Notes: generated by a model from the letters alone, not told the origin. Counted from the stretch's first letter, positions 9,730 to 21,128 are shown. The stretch: 64,000 bases of DNA from Tetracentron sinense (GCA_015143295.1 JABCRI010000954.1:1-64000); one strand, 5' to 3'. Numbers and translations are program-made.

Positions 9730-10518
9730 ATGGGTTTCCTCGATAAACTGTGGGACGATACGCTCGCCGGTCCTACTCCCGAAACGGGCCTCGGCAAGCT
9801 ACGGAAGTATGAATCCTTCTCAGCCACACGATCCCCTCCAATAGTCTCCGACGAAACTCCTATATCTCGGAGCATCACGATCCTCAAAAACAGCTCCAAT
9901 TTTCGGTCGATTCGGATTTATTCCCGTCTTCTCAGGCCGGATCAAGCGCCCCGGCGTCGCCTTTCTCCTGTACGTGGGTTGCTACCTTTACATGAAAATT
10001 ATTATTATATAGTTTCGTTTTCCTTAAAAATTTAATCCTCCGATTAGCTGCAGCGGCGACGGCGAGAGGGGAATTAAAGGAGGAGTTGTACATCGGAAGC
10101 GTTTGAACGGGCAGAGCCCAGAAGCACAACTGTTTACGATTGGTTAGTTCTTTGCTTGCATCCGCACCCACCCGTCTTTAATTACTTATCTTATCCTATG
10201 TGGGTGATGGTTATCTGAAAATTAAAAATTATGAGGAGACTGCATGAATTAACTTGTAAATGACATCCATATAACCCTGTGCCATTATTGTACAGCGTGC
10301 AAGTGGGGAACCCTAAAACCATCCGATTTTATCTCTCATGCGTAAATCTGACCTGTGATCGGTTGGTTAATTTTAACCATTTTTTGTTTTTGTTACAATT
10401 GTGTGGATTGATACAGATATTGGTTGTATGGTTATGAGATTTGATCCGAGTATCCTCACTGATCACTCACTGCGCGTGTATGTCATGCAGGGTTGTGATC
10501 AGTGCTCTGGATCGTTGA
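9730..10518 (+). pseudogene. DRM1/ARP1-type (dormancy-associated / auxin-repressed) gene, damaged
   Basis: Three exons: 9730-9969, 10054-10142 and 10491-10518, each with GT-AG borders. Exon 1 begins with the family signature MGFLDKLWDDTLAGP, followed by GLGKLRKYESFS and a RSITIL block. Exons 2 and 3 give SEAFERAEPRS, VYDWVV and the C-terminal ISALDR. These small plant proteins (about 110-125 aa) are linked to dormancy and auxin or stress responses; their biochemical role is unknown. Two faults are visible. An in-frame TAA lies at 10075-10077. From about 9913 the Ser/Pro-rich middle typical of the family is found in another frame of exon 1, although the ATG frame returns to register after splicing. 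The total would be 118 aa apart from the stop. It is probably a recent pseudogene; an alternative splice site in exon 2 or a sequence error could also explain the stop. Confidence 0.8.
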
Positions 10519-10628
10519 GAGAGAGAGACGAAAAAGTGTCGATTTTGTGAAAGAAATGGGCACTATATCTTTCTACATAGAGAGCCTTGTGATGCAAAAT
10601 ATGATGTATGTATTCTATTATCTAATAT

Positions 10629-10634
10629 AATAAA
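10629..10634 (+). terminator. Likely poly(A) signal of the DRM1/ARP1-like gene
   Basis: AATAAA in an A/T-rich context 111 bp after the stop codon at 10516-10518, a normal distance for a plant 3' untranslated region. Confidence 0.45.
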
Positions 10635-10639
10635 ATGGA

Positions 10640-11300
10640 ATATGAATGAATCGACGGATAGAGAATGGAAGAAAGCTAAGAAGGGTTGCCTCCTTTGGGA
10701 TTAGATCTTATTTGCAGGGTACCTCCACCTTGTCCCGAGTCTGAATGTGTAACTTCTTTTTTTGCCCTTTTGTCTTGTAAATACGGTTTCATGTATCATC
10801 GACCCTTTTTCAATGAACCCTTTCTTATTTGGCTTTGAAGAAATATACCTTTAAGTTCAAGTAGACTCTGCTTACTGTACTGTCCATGGATATCCATTCC
10901 TTTTAAGCTTCATCATCATGGATGTATTCTCGTAGAAAAGTACATAAGTGGTATATTAAGTGTTTTTTATTATGCTCTAGCTCCAGGACATATATGGTGG
11001 ATTGATTGACCCATGCCATGATAGAAGAATGACATATCTCATGGTGCAGCACCCATTCAATTCAATAGAAATGTGCAAAGCTAGTTCAGCTTGGATTGGA
11101 TAAATATCAATTGTTTTCGGGACCACGTTAGATTTTTCTTATTTCAGCAAAATTTGAAGAAAAAAAATAATTATTTTATATTATTTCAGATCCTCCATGG
11201 AATAGAAAAGCTAGAAATGAAAACCATGGCAACCTCCACAAATTGCCACCCCTCAAAATTACTCAAATATGAAAAAGAGAGCTATTCCCCTTCCCCTTAG
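10640..11300. other. Intergenic stretch, no gene recognised
   Basis: A/T-rich sequence between the convergent DRM1/ARP1-like gene and the acyl carrier protein gene. No transposon ends, repeats or long open frames stand out. It probably holds the two genes' 3' untranslated regions. Confidence 0.55.
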
Positions 11301-11307
11301 TTCTGCA

Positions 11308-11313
11308 TTTATT
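11308..11313 (-). terminator. Likely poly(A) signal of the acyl carrier protein gene
   Basis: On the minus strand this reads AATAAA, 47 bases downstream of the stop codon at 11360-11362. Confidence 0.5.
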
Positions 11314-11359
11314 CTTTTCGTAGATTGTTCTCCAGATATGCCCCTGGAGGCTAATTAGC

Positions 11360-12234
11360 CTAAGCTGCAGCCGCCTTCACTTTCTCAATCAGATCGGCAG
11401 CGTCTTGAACAGTTGCTATGTTCTCTGCTCCCCCTTCTCCAATAGAGACCCCAAACTTCTCTTCGAGAGCCATCATAATCTCCACCTGATGTGATTTCTT
11501 TCAAACATTAAAATCAAAATTGAAGAACAAAAAATTAAAAACAAGACCAGATTAGTCTGGAAAATGGTAGTGGTCCATAATACAGGAACTAGTTAAAGGG
11601 ACCATGAAGGGTACTCTTTTCATGTTAGAACAGCTTGCATTTTTATCACAATATTCAAACATTTGTAGTATACTTTTAGTATGATTTGTTAAATTATGAA
11701 GAAGAAGAAGAAGAGATACCGTGTCGAGGGAATCAGCACCCAGGTCAGCAAACTTTGTTTGAGGGGTCACGGTGCTCTCATCGATTGACAATTGCTTTGC
11801 AATTGTGCCCTGCACGGTTTGCAGAGTTTCGGGTTGAGCCTGCATACAAAGTATTAGTAGGTGCAGTAATGGTAAATGGGAAATTGGTTTAATAAAAGTC
11901 GAAGCATGAGGAGCAAATTATATTACATTGGAGCATGAAATTGTAGTCTTGAAGCACCTAAGGAGGGGAGATCTCTTTGCTGCCACTGTGAGTTGGATCT
12001 TGGGAACAAGCCTCAGCCCACCCATGGAGGAAACTCTCTGCAATAGGTACGGATCGATTTCAACTCAATTATTAATAAGTTAGAAACTAGACATATATGT
12101 GTGTGTGTGTGTGTGTGTGTGGTGGCACTTACAATGGCGGGGAAGCTGCGATTTTGGCAGAACGTGCCTCTTATCTTCGGGGTCCGAGGGAGAGTGATGG
12201 AAGGAGATGGAGAGGTTGAAAGGAGGGCAGCCAT
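11360..12234 (-). CDS. ACP: Plastid acyl carrier protein (four exons, intact)
   Basis: Exons on the minus strand are 12234-12133, 12037-11927, 11839-11720 and 11485-11360. All have GT-AG borders and join in frame to 152 aa. Residues 1 to about 70 form a Ser/Arg-rich, acid-poor plastid transit peptide starting [11 protein letters not shown]. The mature part starts near the CSNAQPETL junction. The carrier motif LGADSLDT contains the serine (about residue 108) that receives 4'-phosphopantetheine. It is followed by the acidic helix [12 protein letters not shown] and ends [11 protein letters not shown]. The protein would carry growing acyl chains during fatty-acid synthesis in the plastid stroma. 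Exon borders in the transit peptide and just after DSLDT match the usual plant ACP gene layout. The C-terminal [12 protein letters not shown] block departs from the common EEESAQ type, so it is a divergent isoform. Intron 1 contains a GT microsatellite. Confidence 0.93.
12098..12121. repeat. GT microsatellite in ACP intron 1
   Basis: About twelve TG/GT dinucleotides in a row, lying 12 bp inside the intron from the exon 1 donor site at 12132. It would read CA on the transcribed strand. Likely length-polymorphic. Confidence 0.8.
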
Positions 12235-12310
12235 GAATATAGGTAGAAGAACTTTGGACAAGAAAGAAAAAGCTAATTAAATTCATTGGAGACTGGCTCA
12301 AAGTTGTTCA

Positions 12311-12317
12311 TATATAG
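12311..12317 (-). promoter_or_regulatory. Possible TATA box of the ACP gene
   Basis: On the minus strand this reads CTATATA, 77 bases upstream of the ATG at 12232-12234. It is the only TATA-like run in the expected range. Confidence 0.45.
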
Positions 12318-12319
12318 AG

Positions 12320-13807
12320 CTTCTCAACATTAGGGTAGCTTAGAATGAGGGATGGCAATGACAATACCAAAGTTTTGGGTGTATGAAATGGGCGGTCTAT
12401 ACCAAGTATGGTGTCTGCTTGTGCTTGTAATATTGGACTTGGTAGAACCTGCCAAAGGGTCTCCTGCTCATCGTCACTTCAACAAACAACTATTTGCCGA
12501 CCCCAGATCCTTGGGATATATGAGGCATATTTAGGATATTATTAAACAACAACATACAGCAAAGGATGTGTAGCTCATAGGCATGGCGACTGCAAAACAA
12601 CTATTTGTTGGTCCTTAAGATGTGCCCATCTCCTAAGCCATTGATCAGTCTTGTTTGATTATCCTGATCATCACTTCTATCAATTAGAGATAGTCTTCGA
12701 GAATACAGTATTTAATAATTAGATTAGGTTTTGATTGAGATTTATTTCCATCTCTAGATGTTCTCTCTATATATTCAGTGTAAAGATCATCCAAGCTTAC
12801 TCAATAAATCAGTCCTCTACTATCAGCTCTTTCTCTTGGTCCAAAAGCATATAACTTATGCCGAAAGTCAAGAACTTGGGATCATCAGATGGGGACATAA
12901 TAGATGGATTGGTGGGTCCTTTACCACATTTAAATTCTAAACTTTTAAAATTTTTATCTGTCATCCGATATCAAGGTCTAACCTTGAAATGCGACCAAAG
13001 TTTCTTATATTTCACACTGAATGTCATAAACTCTTTTTTTTTTTTGGTTTTAAGATTAGGGTAGCACACCACCCTTGATCCTCTAACCCATAGGTTATAT
13101 TTCAACTACTTGACCGTCAAGGACCGGGGGTGGTGGTGGTTATAAGTATAAAAGTTAAGAAGTAAACTTGAAATTTGTAAAATTCATACTTCTATCATCC
13201 GATATCACAATTACATGAGCCTTGTTTCTCTGAGTATAAAAGTAAAGAAGAGAATGTACTAGTAAAATTTAAGATCAAAATTCAACTAGCTCTCACAATA
13301 AGATGCAATTAAAATTTTGGATTTTTTTACTACAGTACTGACATAAAATTAAAATTGTAAAATTCATATCTCAGTCATCGAAGACTAAAATTATATTAGG
13401 TTTATTTATGAATTTTGAAATTTAGAACATACTATTAAAGTTCTAAAAAAATAAATTTGATTGCATCTCACGGTTTATTTCTAATTATTAGGTTCTCAAC
13501 CGTCCATAATTTTTACTGCCCATCCAAAAGAATTCAATAAACAGGATGGTTGAATCAATGAGTCAAATGTAGCCCAAAAGATGTTCTAGTTGGGACTATC
13601 AAGTTGTGGGTGATGGTAGCATTGTCATATATGCCACATGTGAGGCAGTTGTTCTTGGGCCCTGCTTCACCGAAAAAACATATGTTTTAAGAGGCCGTTC
13701 TTTTCATTGGTTTGGGGTGTCAGTGGCCTTTCGTTATGATCTGGCCATTTGCATTTGGTCGATTTAATCTTTTCCCGTCTTGCTTGAACTTCTATTTTTG
13801 AGCTATG
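12320..13807. other. Intergenic stretch, no gene recognised
   Basis: Upstream region of the ACP gene, then A/T-rich sequence up to the next retrotransposon. Short open frames at 12352-12534 and 12758-13064 show no family features. A T-run at 13025-13040 and a GGTGGTGGTGG run near 13130 are the only low-complexity marks. Confidence 0.5.
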
Positions 13808-14960
13808 TGTCCTCAACTTTTTGATTTTGCAGAACAACCGTGCGGCATCTCGATCATATTATGATCTTGGTCAGCCTTACACCATTACACCATTCGTCCA
13901 CTCAACCAACCCAATATCTCGTGTTACAATGCTACAACAAGGTACGATCCACTACCGAGTCTCATTTGTTCAACTACGCTCAGCCGGCTTATGCAATACT
14001 TCATCGTGTCGCACCCGACACTCGTCCAACACATAAGGTTCCCACGTCACCGAGGTTCCGTCTCGCACATCTCTCATGATGCTAAGGTTCCTCGATCAAG
14101 CGGAACATCCAACACGGCCCAATACTCTCGAACACGACTATCGGTCATCCCCACGCATCGCGGATAACTTAGGAGCATCACTACCCCGATTACCGAGCAT
14201 TGAGGGCATAACGCTCACAATGCGATCCTCGGTCCTCTGACTGAGTATCCCAACCATACCTTGCATCTCTCCTAGACGACCATGATGCATACTGCACGCT
14301 TAAAGACCGAACTAGGGTAAAACCTATTGCCCGAAGGCTCTTGCACAGTGTTAGGATATCCGTCTCCTTCGCACCGTCCTTGGATGTTCCAACAACCATC
14401 CAAGGAGACTCAAAAATCTCCTTTAGGATCCTAGAGTCCGCCCCCAACTCCTTTGGGGTTGCTTATTAGGTGACCCCAGATGTGTCACTAGGGAAGGTAG
14501 AGCTACGCCCTTCTCCTCAAGGTGGATGATAAACATTTCACCCTTCACTAGAAGGAAACATCACCATTGCTGGTGGAGTCATACTAGTCTTTTACGGAAC
14601 AATATATTGACTTTCTCTTTGAATGAATGTACTATCGCCCCTACTTCCAACATACCATGTGGGCTCCACAATACTCGCCCACATGTGTCCGACTAAGCAC
14701 CAAACTCAAGCTTCACATCATAACTCTTTGTGTGCATTTCACTCAAACCATAGTACCCCGTACACAACATCAAGACACCTTCGTGTTCCTTCACATCGGT
14801 ACCTCAACACCAAGGCACCAACCTTGCACCACGTTGCGCTATCGCTTGCATAGTGCATCGCCTATTTCCTAGGCACCGCATTGACATCCCTTGCCCATGC
14901 TCAGGCCCTCCCGACCCATTATCACGATCATGGCAATACTTAATGACTTTGACCGTGACA
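13808..14960 (-). repeat. Left LTR (3' LTR of the minus-strand element)
   Basis: About 1,153 bp. It aligns with 16628-17014 joined to 19635-20428. The first bases read TGTCCTCAAC where the other copy has TGTCACGGTCAAC, a small deletion at the outer edge. No coding frame. Confidence 0.85.
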
Positions 14961-14971
14961 CTCTCCCCACC
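14961..14971 (-). other. Polypurine tract
   Basis: CTCTCCCCACC on the plus strand, GGTGGGGAGAG on the minus strand, directly adjoining the LTR. This is the expected plus-strand primer position for a minus-oriented element. Confidence 0.75.
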
Positions 14972-16613
14972 TGATTAGGTCGATGTCCTCATCGACTCTC
15001 ACCAAGTATTCATCATCTCCACAACACAGCTTGCACACCTGCTCTTTCCTCAAATCAGAACTCACTTCTGATTCACATTCTCGCGAATTTGGTCTGAAAC
15101 ATTTACCAACGTTCGCCCAATTTCACACTGAACTTGACTTCAAAGACTCTGTACATTGCCTTTGTCTTCAACATTTATTTCTTCAACACGTTGTTTGAAT
15201 ATCTGAGAGGGATAATCTTCCTCGGATTTCTTCAAGTGCACATCTCCATGCGCATTTAGGTCCTCTCAAGATCATCACTTGGCTGTCCCAAGCATTACGC
15301 TGACACTAATTATCATCATGAACTTTGATCTAAGTCTCACAACCCTGATCTTCAGCTTCACTATGCATTCAGCTGCCATCCACTTCACTCTTGAAGCTTC
15401 ATCCATTGCAGTTCACTCCGTAGAACTACACTCATTGTTCATCTTGAACACGAAGTACGTCACACATGACGAGGCTCGCATGCCAACCGCATCTCATACG
15501 GTACTTCCCCCGCGGTCTGCTTCCTTTGTTTACGCATGTGAGCATCGGCATGCTGTCCCACTTCAACACTAAAGTCAACCCACAATAGCACTGACATCCA
15601 TATACTTTACCAAAAGTAACAAATACACACCAAGCATCTTCCGATGCAACACGGCCAGCAACCTTATACATTACTCGAAACCGCAATAGCGTCCACTATG
15701 CCAAATCTCTGCGAAACTCTTCATTGGTGCATCAAGTCCCTGACGCACTAATCTTATTTCTTCCATCCATTAGTGCAAACCTACTTTGCACATCTTCTTT
15801 ATTTGTGTACCAATCCATTGGCACACTTCTTCTTGTGATCCTTCACTCAATCACTTGTGGTGAACTCAATCCGTTGAGCTTATTTCTTCATAGCTTGTTC
15901 TATGAAGTTGTCTAAAACCACTGCATTATTTAAACCTTTAACTCATTGTCTCTCTCTTGAGGTCTTCCCTCATATTTCTGATATTTTCCCAAGTGCTCTC
16001 CAATTCAAGCTTGTATTACATCTTGTATTCTTGTTGTACCTCTCTAGTACCTCAACTCTTGAGTACCCTGAGATAGCACTCATCCACTCTATTGTATCTT
16101 CGTACAATTGAGCTTCTTGGCTTGACTAGAGTTTTTGATTAATCAAGTCTTTGACACCTTGCTAATATAGTTGTGTTACTCTTGTATCTCAACATTCTGT
16201 GTCTTCAACTGAGAGAACACTTCACCTGATCTTTGCACCACTGTGCTATTTCACTACATGTAGTCGTGATACGTCAACTCTTGGAATCTTCATCTTGAAC
16301 TAATACTATGCTCCTCAAGTCCCAACACTGTCTTCACCCTGAGTACACATTCGATCCTGAATTTTCCTTCGACTACTATCCACTAGTAGCTTTGCTCTAA
16401 TACACCATTGCATTAGAGACCAACACCTATATTGTTGTCGAACTTCATATTGATCCTTGACTAGTCTCTCCCGTAACAAGTCCACTTTCTAGAAGCCAAC
16501 AAAGTCTATAGCCAGTAGCACTCTCACTACTCGGAACCACAATAGAAGTACCTTGTGCATTCCAATCGATCACCTGTTGCAAACTGTAGCTTTAGGCTCT
16601 CACGAGCAACCAT
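14972..16613 (-). other. Internal region of the retrotransposon without coding capacity
   Basis: The region has no open frame longer than about 100 aa on either strand and no zinc-knuckle, DSG/DTG, integrase or YVDD-type motif. It resembles the filler of large non-autonomous LTR derivatives. Short open frames such as 15279-15572 (+) have no family features and appear accidental. Confidence 0.65.
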
Positions 16614-16625
16614 GCTCTGATACCA
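16614..16625 (-). other. tRNA-iMet primer binding site
   Basis: The minus strand reads TGGTATCAGAGC two bases inside the LTR boundary at 16628. This 12-mer is complementary to the 3' end of plant initiator tRNA-Met and is the standard primer site in many plant LTR elements. Confidence 0.9.
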
Positions 16626-17014
16626 ACTGTCACGGTCAACTTTTTTATTTTGTGGAACAACCGTGCAGCGCTTCGATCATCCCATGATCTTGGCCAGCCT
16701 TATACCGTTACACCATCCGTCCACTCAATCGACTCAACGTCTCGTGTTACAAAGCCACGACAGCGTACGACCCACTATTGAGTCCCACTCGCTAAGCTAC
16801 GCTCAACCGGCTTATGCATTACTTTATCATGTTGTACCCGACACTCGTCCAAAGGTTCCCGTGTCATCGAAGTTCAGTCTCATACATCTCCCATGATGCT
16901 AAGGTTCCCCGATCAAACCGAACATCCAACATGGCCCGATACTCTCGAACACGACTACCGGTCATCCCCAAGCATCATGGATAGCTTAGGAGCATCACTG
17001 CCTCGATTACCGAG

Positions 17015-19634
17015 TGATTGGTGCTAATTGTTACACATTTATGCACCTTAAACTGTATTTGTTAATCCCTTTGAGCTCATTTATCCACTACGATACTTCA
17101 CTAGGGTGTGTTTATTGTTTTCAGGTTCATGCGAGGAAAAGAAGATAAAAATGATAATTTACAAGTTTTAGAGTTTCTTGTCAATCGCTACCTAGCAAAG
17201 ACCCGAGCTAAAGAGAAGTTAGAAATGCAAAATTATCCTGGTTCGGGGTACAACGCGTAACTCCTTGACCGTAGCTCCGATTTAGGCCCATAATATATCA
17301 AAACAACCGGCTCGAAAAGATCTACAACTTCCGTCTAGGAACTTTGGACATATTCTGTAACCACCGATTGATCAGTACCATTTTGGCCGATCGATCGGCG
17401 AATGCCGTTTTGGGAATTCTGTAACCACCGATCGATCGGGGCCCTTTTTACCGATCGATCGGCAGTCACCGTTTTGGGTGTATTGAAAAGTGTGAAAATC
17501 TGACTTTGGAGCTCGTTTTGGATGTTAAAGCTACACTTCATTGAGACTCTCTCTCTATAAAAAGAAAAGCCTCCTTCCATGCAAAAGGTTTTGAATTTTG
17601 AGATTTGAAAGAGAAAAGACTCTGGAGATCTGTGGAGGTTGGAGGATGGATTACTTGCGTTCTTCATTGAAAGCGGTCTTTCTTACTCTCGCTATGAACT
17701 AATTCCTTTTTCTAGGGTTTAGATGAAACTCTAGCCAAGTAACTGTGTCTCTTTGTACTTTGTTTTAGTTTATTCAATTGTAAACAATGATTGCATAATG
17801 AGAGGGTTATTCATAACCAGAGTTTATTGATCATATTTGATTTCAGTATGATTGATCGGTGCTTAATGTTGCACATTATGGCACCCGAAAGTACACTTGT
17901 TAGCTCTTTAGGACTTAATTCTTCTAGTTTTTAATTATAATTTATTGTTTTCATTATTTTCAGGACTAAAGGGAGAAAATATCATAATTCTCAAAGGATG
18001 AGAGCTTTCAAGAATTTAGAAGAGCCCAGGTGATGAAAGAACTGAAGAAAACAGGAAAATAAATGAAGAAAAAGTATACTGGTCCAAACCGCCCGAGCGC
18101 TGTATAGCTCCGCCCGAGCGGAAGTCCGCAGATTTATTTTCCGGATTTTGCCTTTTTGAAACCCTACTTGCTACCTTATAAAAGGAAACGAGTTCAGGAG
18201 TTCCAAAAAGGATTTTGAAAAAGAAAAGGAGGCTGGAGAAGGGTTTTGGAAGGTCTTGGAGCATGGAATCTTCACCATCAATGGCGGCTACTCTCTCTCC
18301 CATGATCAACTAAATCTCTCATCTAGGGTTTCGATGAAACCCTAGCCAAGTAACTATGGTTTAGTTGTTTTGTTTTAGGGTTTTATTATTTGTAAACGAT
18401 GATTGCATGACTTGAGGATTGCTTTGACAATCGATTTTAATGTTTATATTCAATCTTAATAAAGTTATTCCTTGTCTTAGGAACTCTTCTTTTTGATTGA
18501 AATTCAATTCATATTTAATTTTTGTGATTTTATATATGAATGGTTATGCAATGGAATTTATCGTACAAGTAGTTAAATGTTAAGATGATCTATGCCTAGG
18601 GAAGACGAATCGTGCTACAACCTTAGGTTAATTAATTTAGTGTGGACGATTCGTGCTAACCAAAGATAGATCATGCCTAAGATTTAAATACTTGACCTTC
18701 TTGATGATTTGAATTGAGACTTGTAGTCTCAATTAATCGTAATCGAATGCAAATAATTATACCCTGATTAAATACAATATACCATGGTTAGGAGGCTAGT
18801 GGTAGATTCGATGCCCTAGATCTCTTTCTCTTGACTTTCACATTACTTTTATTTGTTTTCAGTATTTAGAATAATTTTAAGATTTTTAAATACAAACCAA
18901 AAACCTTTATTCACCATTAAATCAAAATCCATCTTTACTATGAAGCAATATAACCAGCGCAGTCTTCGTGGTTCGACACCCTCAATACTTGTCACTATTC
19001 TCCGGAATTAGTGCTTTTACGAGGTAACGATCTTAACCGATCAATGATTCTATCATTGTCTTAGGTTTTGTTATATTGAGATTAAAATCATCCATCGTAA
19101 TTTTCTGTGATTATTAATGTGGATTTTATGCAATGGTATTACTGTTGAGGAATTAAATCATATGACATTTTATGCTAAGGTAAGACGAGTGATTTCACAA
19201 CCCTAGTTTAGTGTGTATCACTTGTGCTAACCGAAGATAGGATATGCCTAGGGTCTAATCCCTTGAATCATTCTAGATGGATGAGTGGAGTCTTGTAGTC
19301 ACTCTCATCCCTATTGTTTACATTGTGATGGACTTGAATATATGCATTAGGGACCAGTTGTGAAGCTAGTGGTGGATTCGAAGACCCTAGATCTTCTCTC
19401 ACTGATATATCATCAAAAACTCTTAGTTTAAATAGTTAAAATAGAATCTACTAGTTTAAGTTCTGTTTTTAGTTTAAAATAAATCCAATCAAATCAACTT
19501 GGTACTCTTTAACTCACAATCAATCTTGAGATAAAAGCAATCAAACCAGTGCAATCTTCTGTGGTTCGACATCCCATACTAGTCACTATTTTATGGAATT
19601 GTAGTTACTACGAGGTTTATTTAATTGACAATCA
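17015..19634 (+). mobile_element. Solo LTR (outer of a nested pair)
   Basis: It starts TGATTGGTGCTAATTG and ends ATTGACAATCA, with an identical 5-bp duplication CCGAG at 17010-17014 and 19635-19639. Without the inner insert it is about 1,424 bp. No primer site, gag or pol is present, so it is a solo LTR left after LTR-LTR recombination. Probable transcription marks run plus: a TATAAAAAG stretch near 17557 in an LTR-promoter-like context. Positions 17350-17480 hold a tandem duplication containing the palindrome CCGATCGATCGG. Confidence 0.88.
17853..19043 (+). mobile_element. Solo LTR (inner of the nested pair), same family
   Basis: 1,191 bp starting TGATCGGTGCTTAATG and ending TTAACCGATCA, with a 5-bp duplication ATGAT at 17848-17852 and 19044-19048. 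It shares with the surrounding LTR the start TGATnGGTGCTnAnTGTTnC and an internal block (TAGGGTTT.GATGAAAC.CTAGCCAAGTAACT at 17716-17748 versus 18325-18358), so both belong to one family. It is a different subfamily, being shorter and lacking the CCGATCGATCGG block. Confidence 0.88.
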
Positions 19635-20428
19635 CCGAGCATTGAGGGCATAACGCCCACAACGCGATCCTTGGTCCTCTGATTGAGTATCCTAACCTTA
19701 CCTTGCATCTCTCCTAAACGACCATGATGCATACCGCACGCTTAAAGGCCGAACTAGGGTAAAACCTCTCTTGCACAGTGTTAGGATATCCGTCTCCTTT
19801 CCACCATCATTGGATGCTCCAACAACCATCCAAGGAGACTCCAAGATCTCCTTTAGGATCTTAGAGCCCGCCCTCAACTCCTTTGGGGTTGCTCATTAGG
19901 TAGCCCCAGATGTGCCACAAGAGAAGGTAGAGCTACGCTCTTCTCCTCAAGGTGGATGATAAACCTTTCACCCTTCACCAGAAGGAAACATCACCATTGC
20001 TAGTGAAGTCATACTGGTCTTTTACGAAACAATACATTGAATCTCCACAAACCATCTGTACCATTGAACTCATATTGACTTTCTCTTCGAATGAAGGTAC
20101 TATCAACCCTACTTCCAACATACCATATGGGCTCCACAACACTCGCCCACATGTGTCCGATCAAGCACCAAACTCAAGCTTCACCCCATAACTCTTCGTG
20201 TGCACTTCACCCAAACCATAGTATCTCGTATACAACATCAAGACACCTCTGTGTCCCTTCACATCGGTACCTCAATAGCAAGACACCAACCTTACACAAC
20301 GTTGCGCTATCGCTTGCATAGTGCATCGTCTATCTCCTAGGCACTACATTGGCATCCCTTGCCCATGCTCAGGCCATCCCGACCCATTATCATGGTCATG
20401 GCAGTACTTAATAACTTTGACCGTGACA

Positions 20429-21055
20429 TGTGACCAACCGGAAAGCATGTGAAGGGCATTTTTGAAGATTTATTTGCTTTTAGTAATTACAGCAATGGGG
20501 CACTGCTTGAGCTGGAGGAAGAAGATGGAGGAGGGATAATTGATGACCTATATATATATATATATATATTGGACTGATAAGGGAGTGATAGCTAGTAATC
20601 TCACTAGGTGAAGCCATGATGATTGGTAGACAAATGGAAAACAAATATGAGCAGTGCTGGATTGTTGGCGTCGGAACACTCTCCCTATAATATGATTTCC
20701 ATTTATGGGAACCCAAGACCTACTCGTCAATTAGTAGGATGCTCTTAACCACCCTTCCGTGTTCACACTCTCCTTATAATATGAATGATGGTATAGACCA
20801 AGAATCCAAGATTGGGCTATATCCATTAGATCTCCTTTTTTTCTCACAGAATTGCTGCTTTCATTTGCAAGTCATTGACCGAAATTTGCTTAGGTAGAAC
20901 CCTATACCATTTTTTTCTTAAAAATCTAGTCCCATACGTAGCATATGATATATCAATATGAGTGTAAATATGTGTCAGAGCTCTGCTTCAACCGTTGAAG
21001 CAAAGCTCCCTTTTTCAATACAACCGGTGGTAATTTTCTAATGGAAAATGCTAGC
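20429..21055. other. Spacer between two retrotransposons, no gene
   Basis: Contains a TA microsatellite at 20549-20569 and, at 20978-21010, a hairpin in which GAGCTCTGCTTCAAC pairs with the following GTTGAAGCAAAGCTCC. The hairpin appears to belong to the foldback element whose arms flank 21129-27539. No coding exon seen. Confidence 0.5.
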
Positions 21056-21118
21056 GAGACCGCAAAGGGCCAAGACCACACCGAGACTGTATTTGTGATG
21101 CACGGATCTCAAAATTTC
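21056..21118 (+). repeat. Left arm of a foldback repeat around the next retrotransposon
   Basis: 63 bp whose reverse complement matches 27550-27612 at about 53 of 63 positions. Weaker pairing continues outward, GAGCTCTGCTTCAAC near 20980 against GGAGCTCCGTTTCAAGG near 27715. The retrotransposon evidently inserted in the loop of this older MITE-like inverted repeat. Confidence 0.75.
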
Positions 21119-21128
21119 AAAAACATAT

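Larger units (their letters stand above)
13808..20428 (-). mobile_element. Non-autonomous LTR retrotransposon, interrupted by nested solo LTRs
   Basis: Two LTR copies (13808-14960 and 16628-20428) both end ...TTGACCGTGACA; the right copy begins TGTCACGGTCAAC and the left a damaged TGTCCTCAAC. The orientation is minus. Immediately left of the right copy, 16614-16625 reads on the minus strand TGGTATCAGAGC, the classic initiator tRNA-Met primer site. Next to the left copy, 14961-14971 is a polypurine tract on the minus strand. The internal region is only 1,667 bp and holds no gag, protease, integrase or reverse transcriptase that I can recognise. It must therefore have depended on a partner element. 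Without the insert its LTRs are about 1.15 kb. The flanking 5-mers (CTATG, TGTGA) do not match, so the target duplication is lost or the left end is eroded. Confidence 0.85.
16628..20428 (-). repeat. Right LTR (5' LTR of the minus-strand element), split by an insertion
   Basis: Two pieces, 16628-17014 and 19635-20428, join at CCGAG to give about 1.18 kb matching the left LTR. The intervening 17015-19634 is a solo LTR. The outer border at 20428 is followed by TGTGACC. Confidence 0.85.

Noticed and set aside
14190..15920. Several short ORFs inside the non-autonomous retrotransposon
   Set aside because: None has a gag, pol or other motif; they fall across LTR and interior alike and appear accidental.
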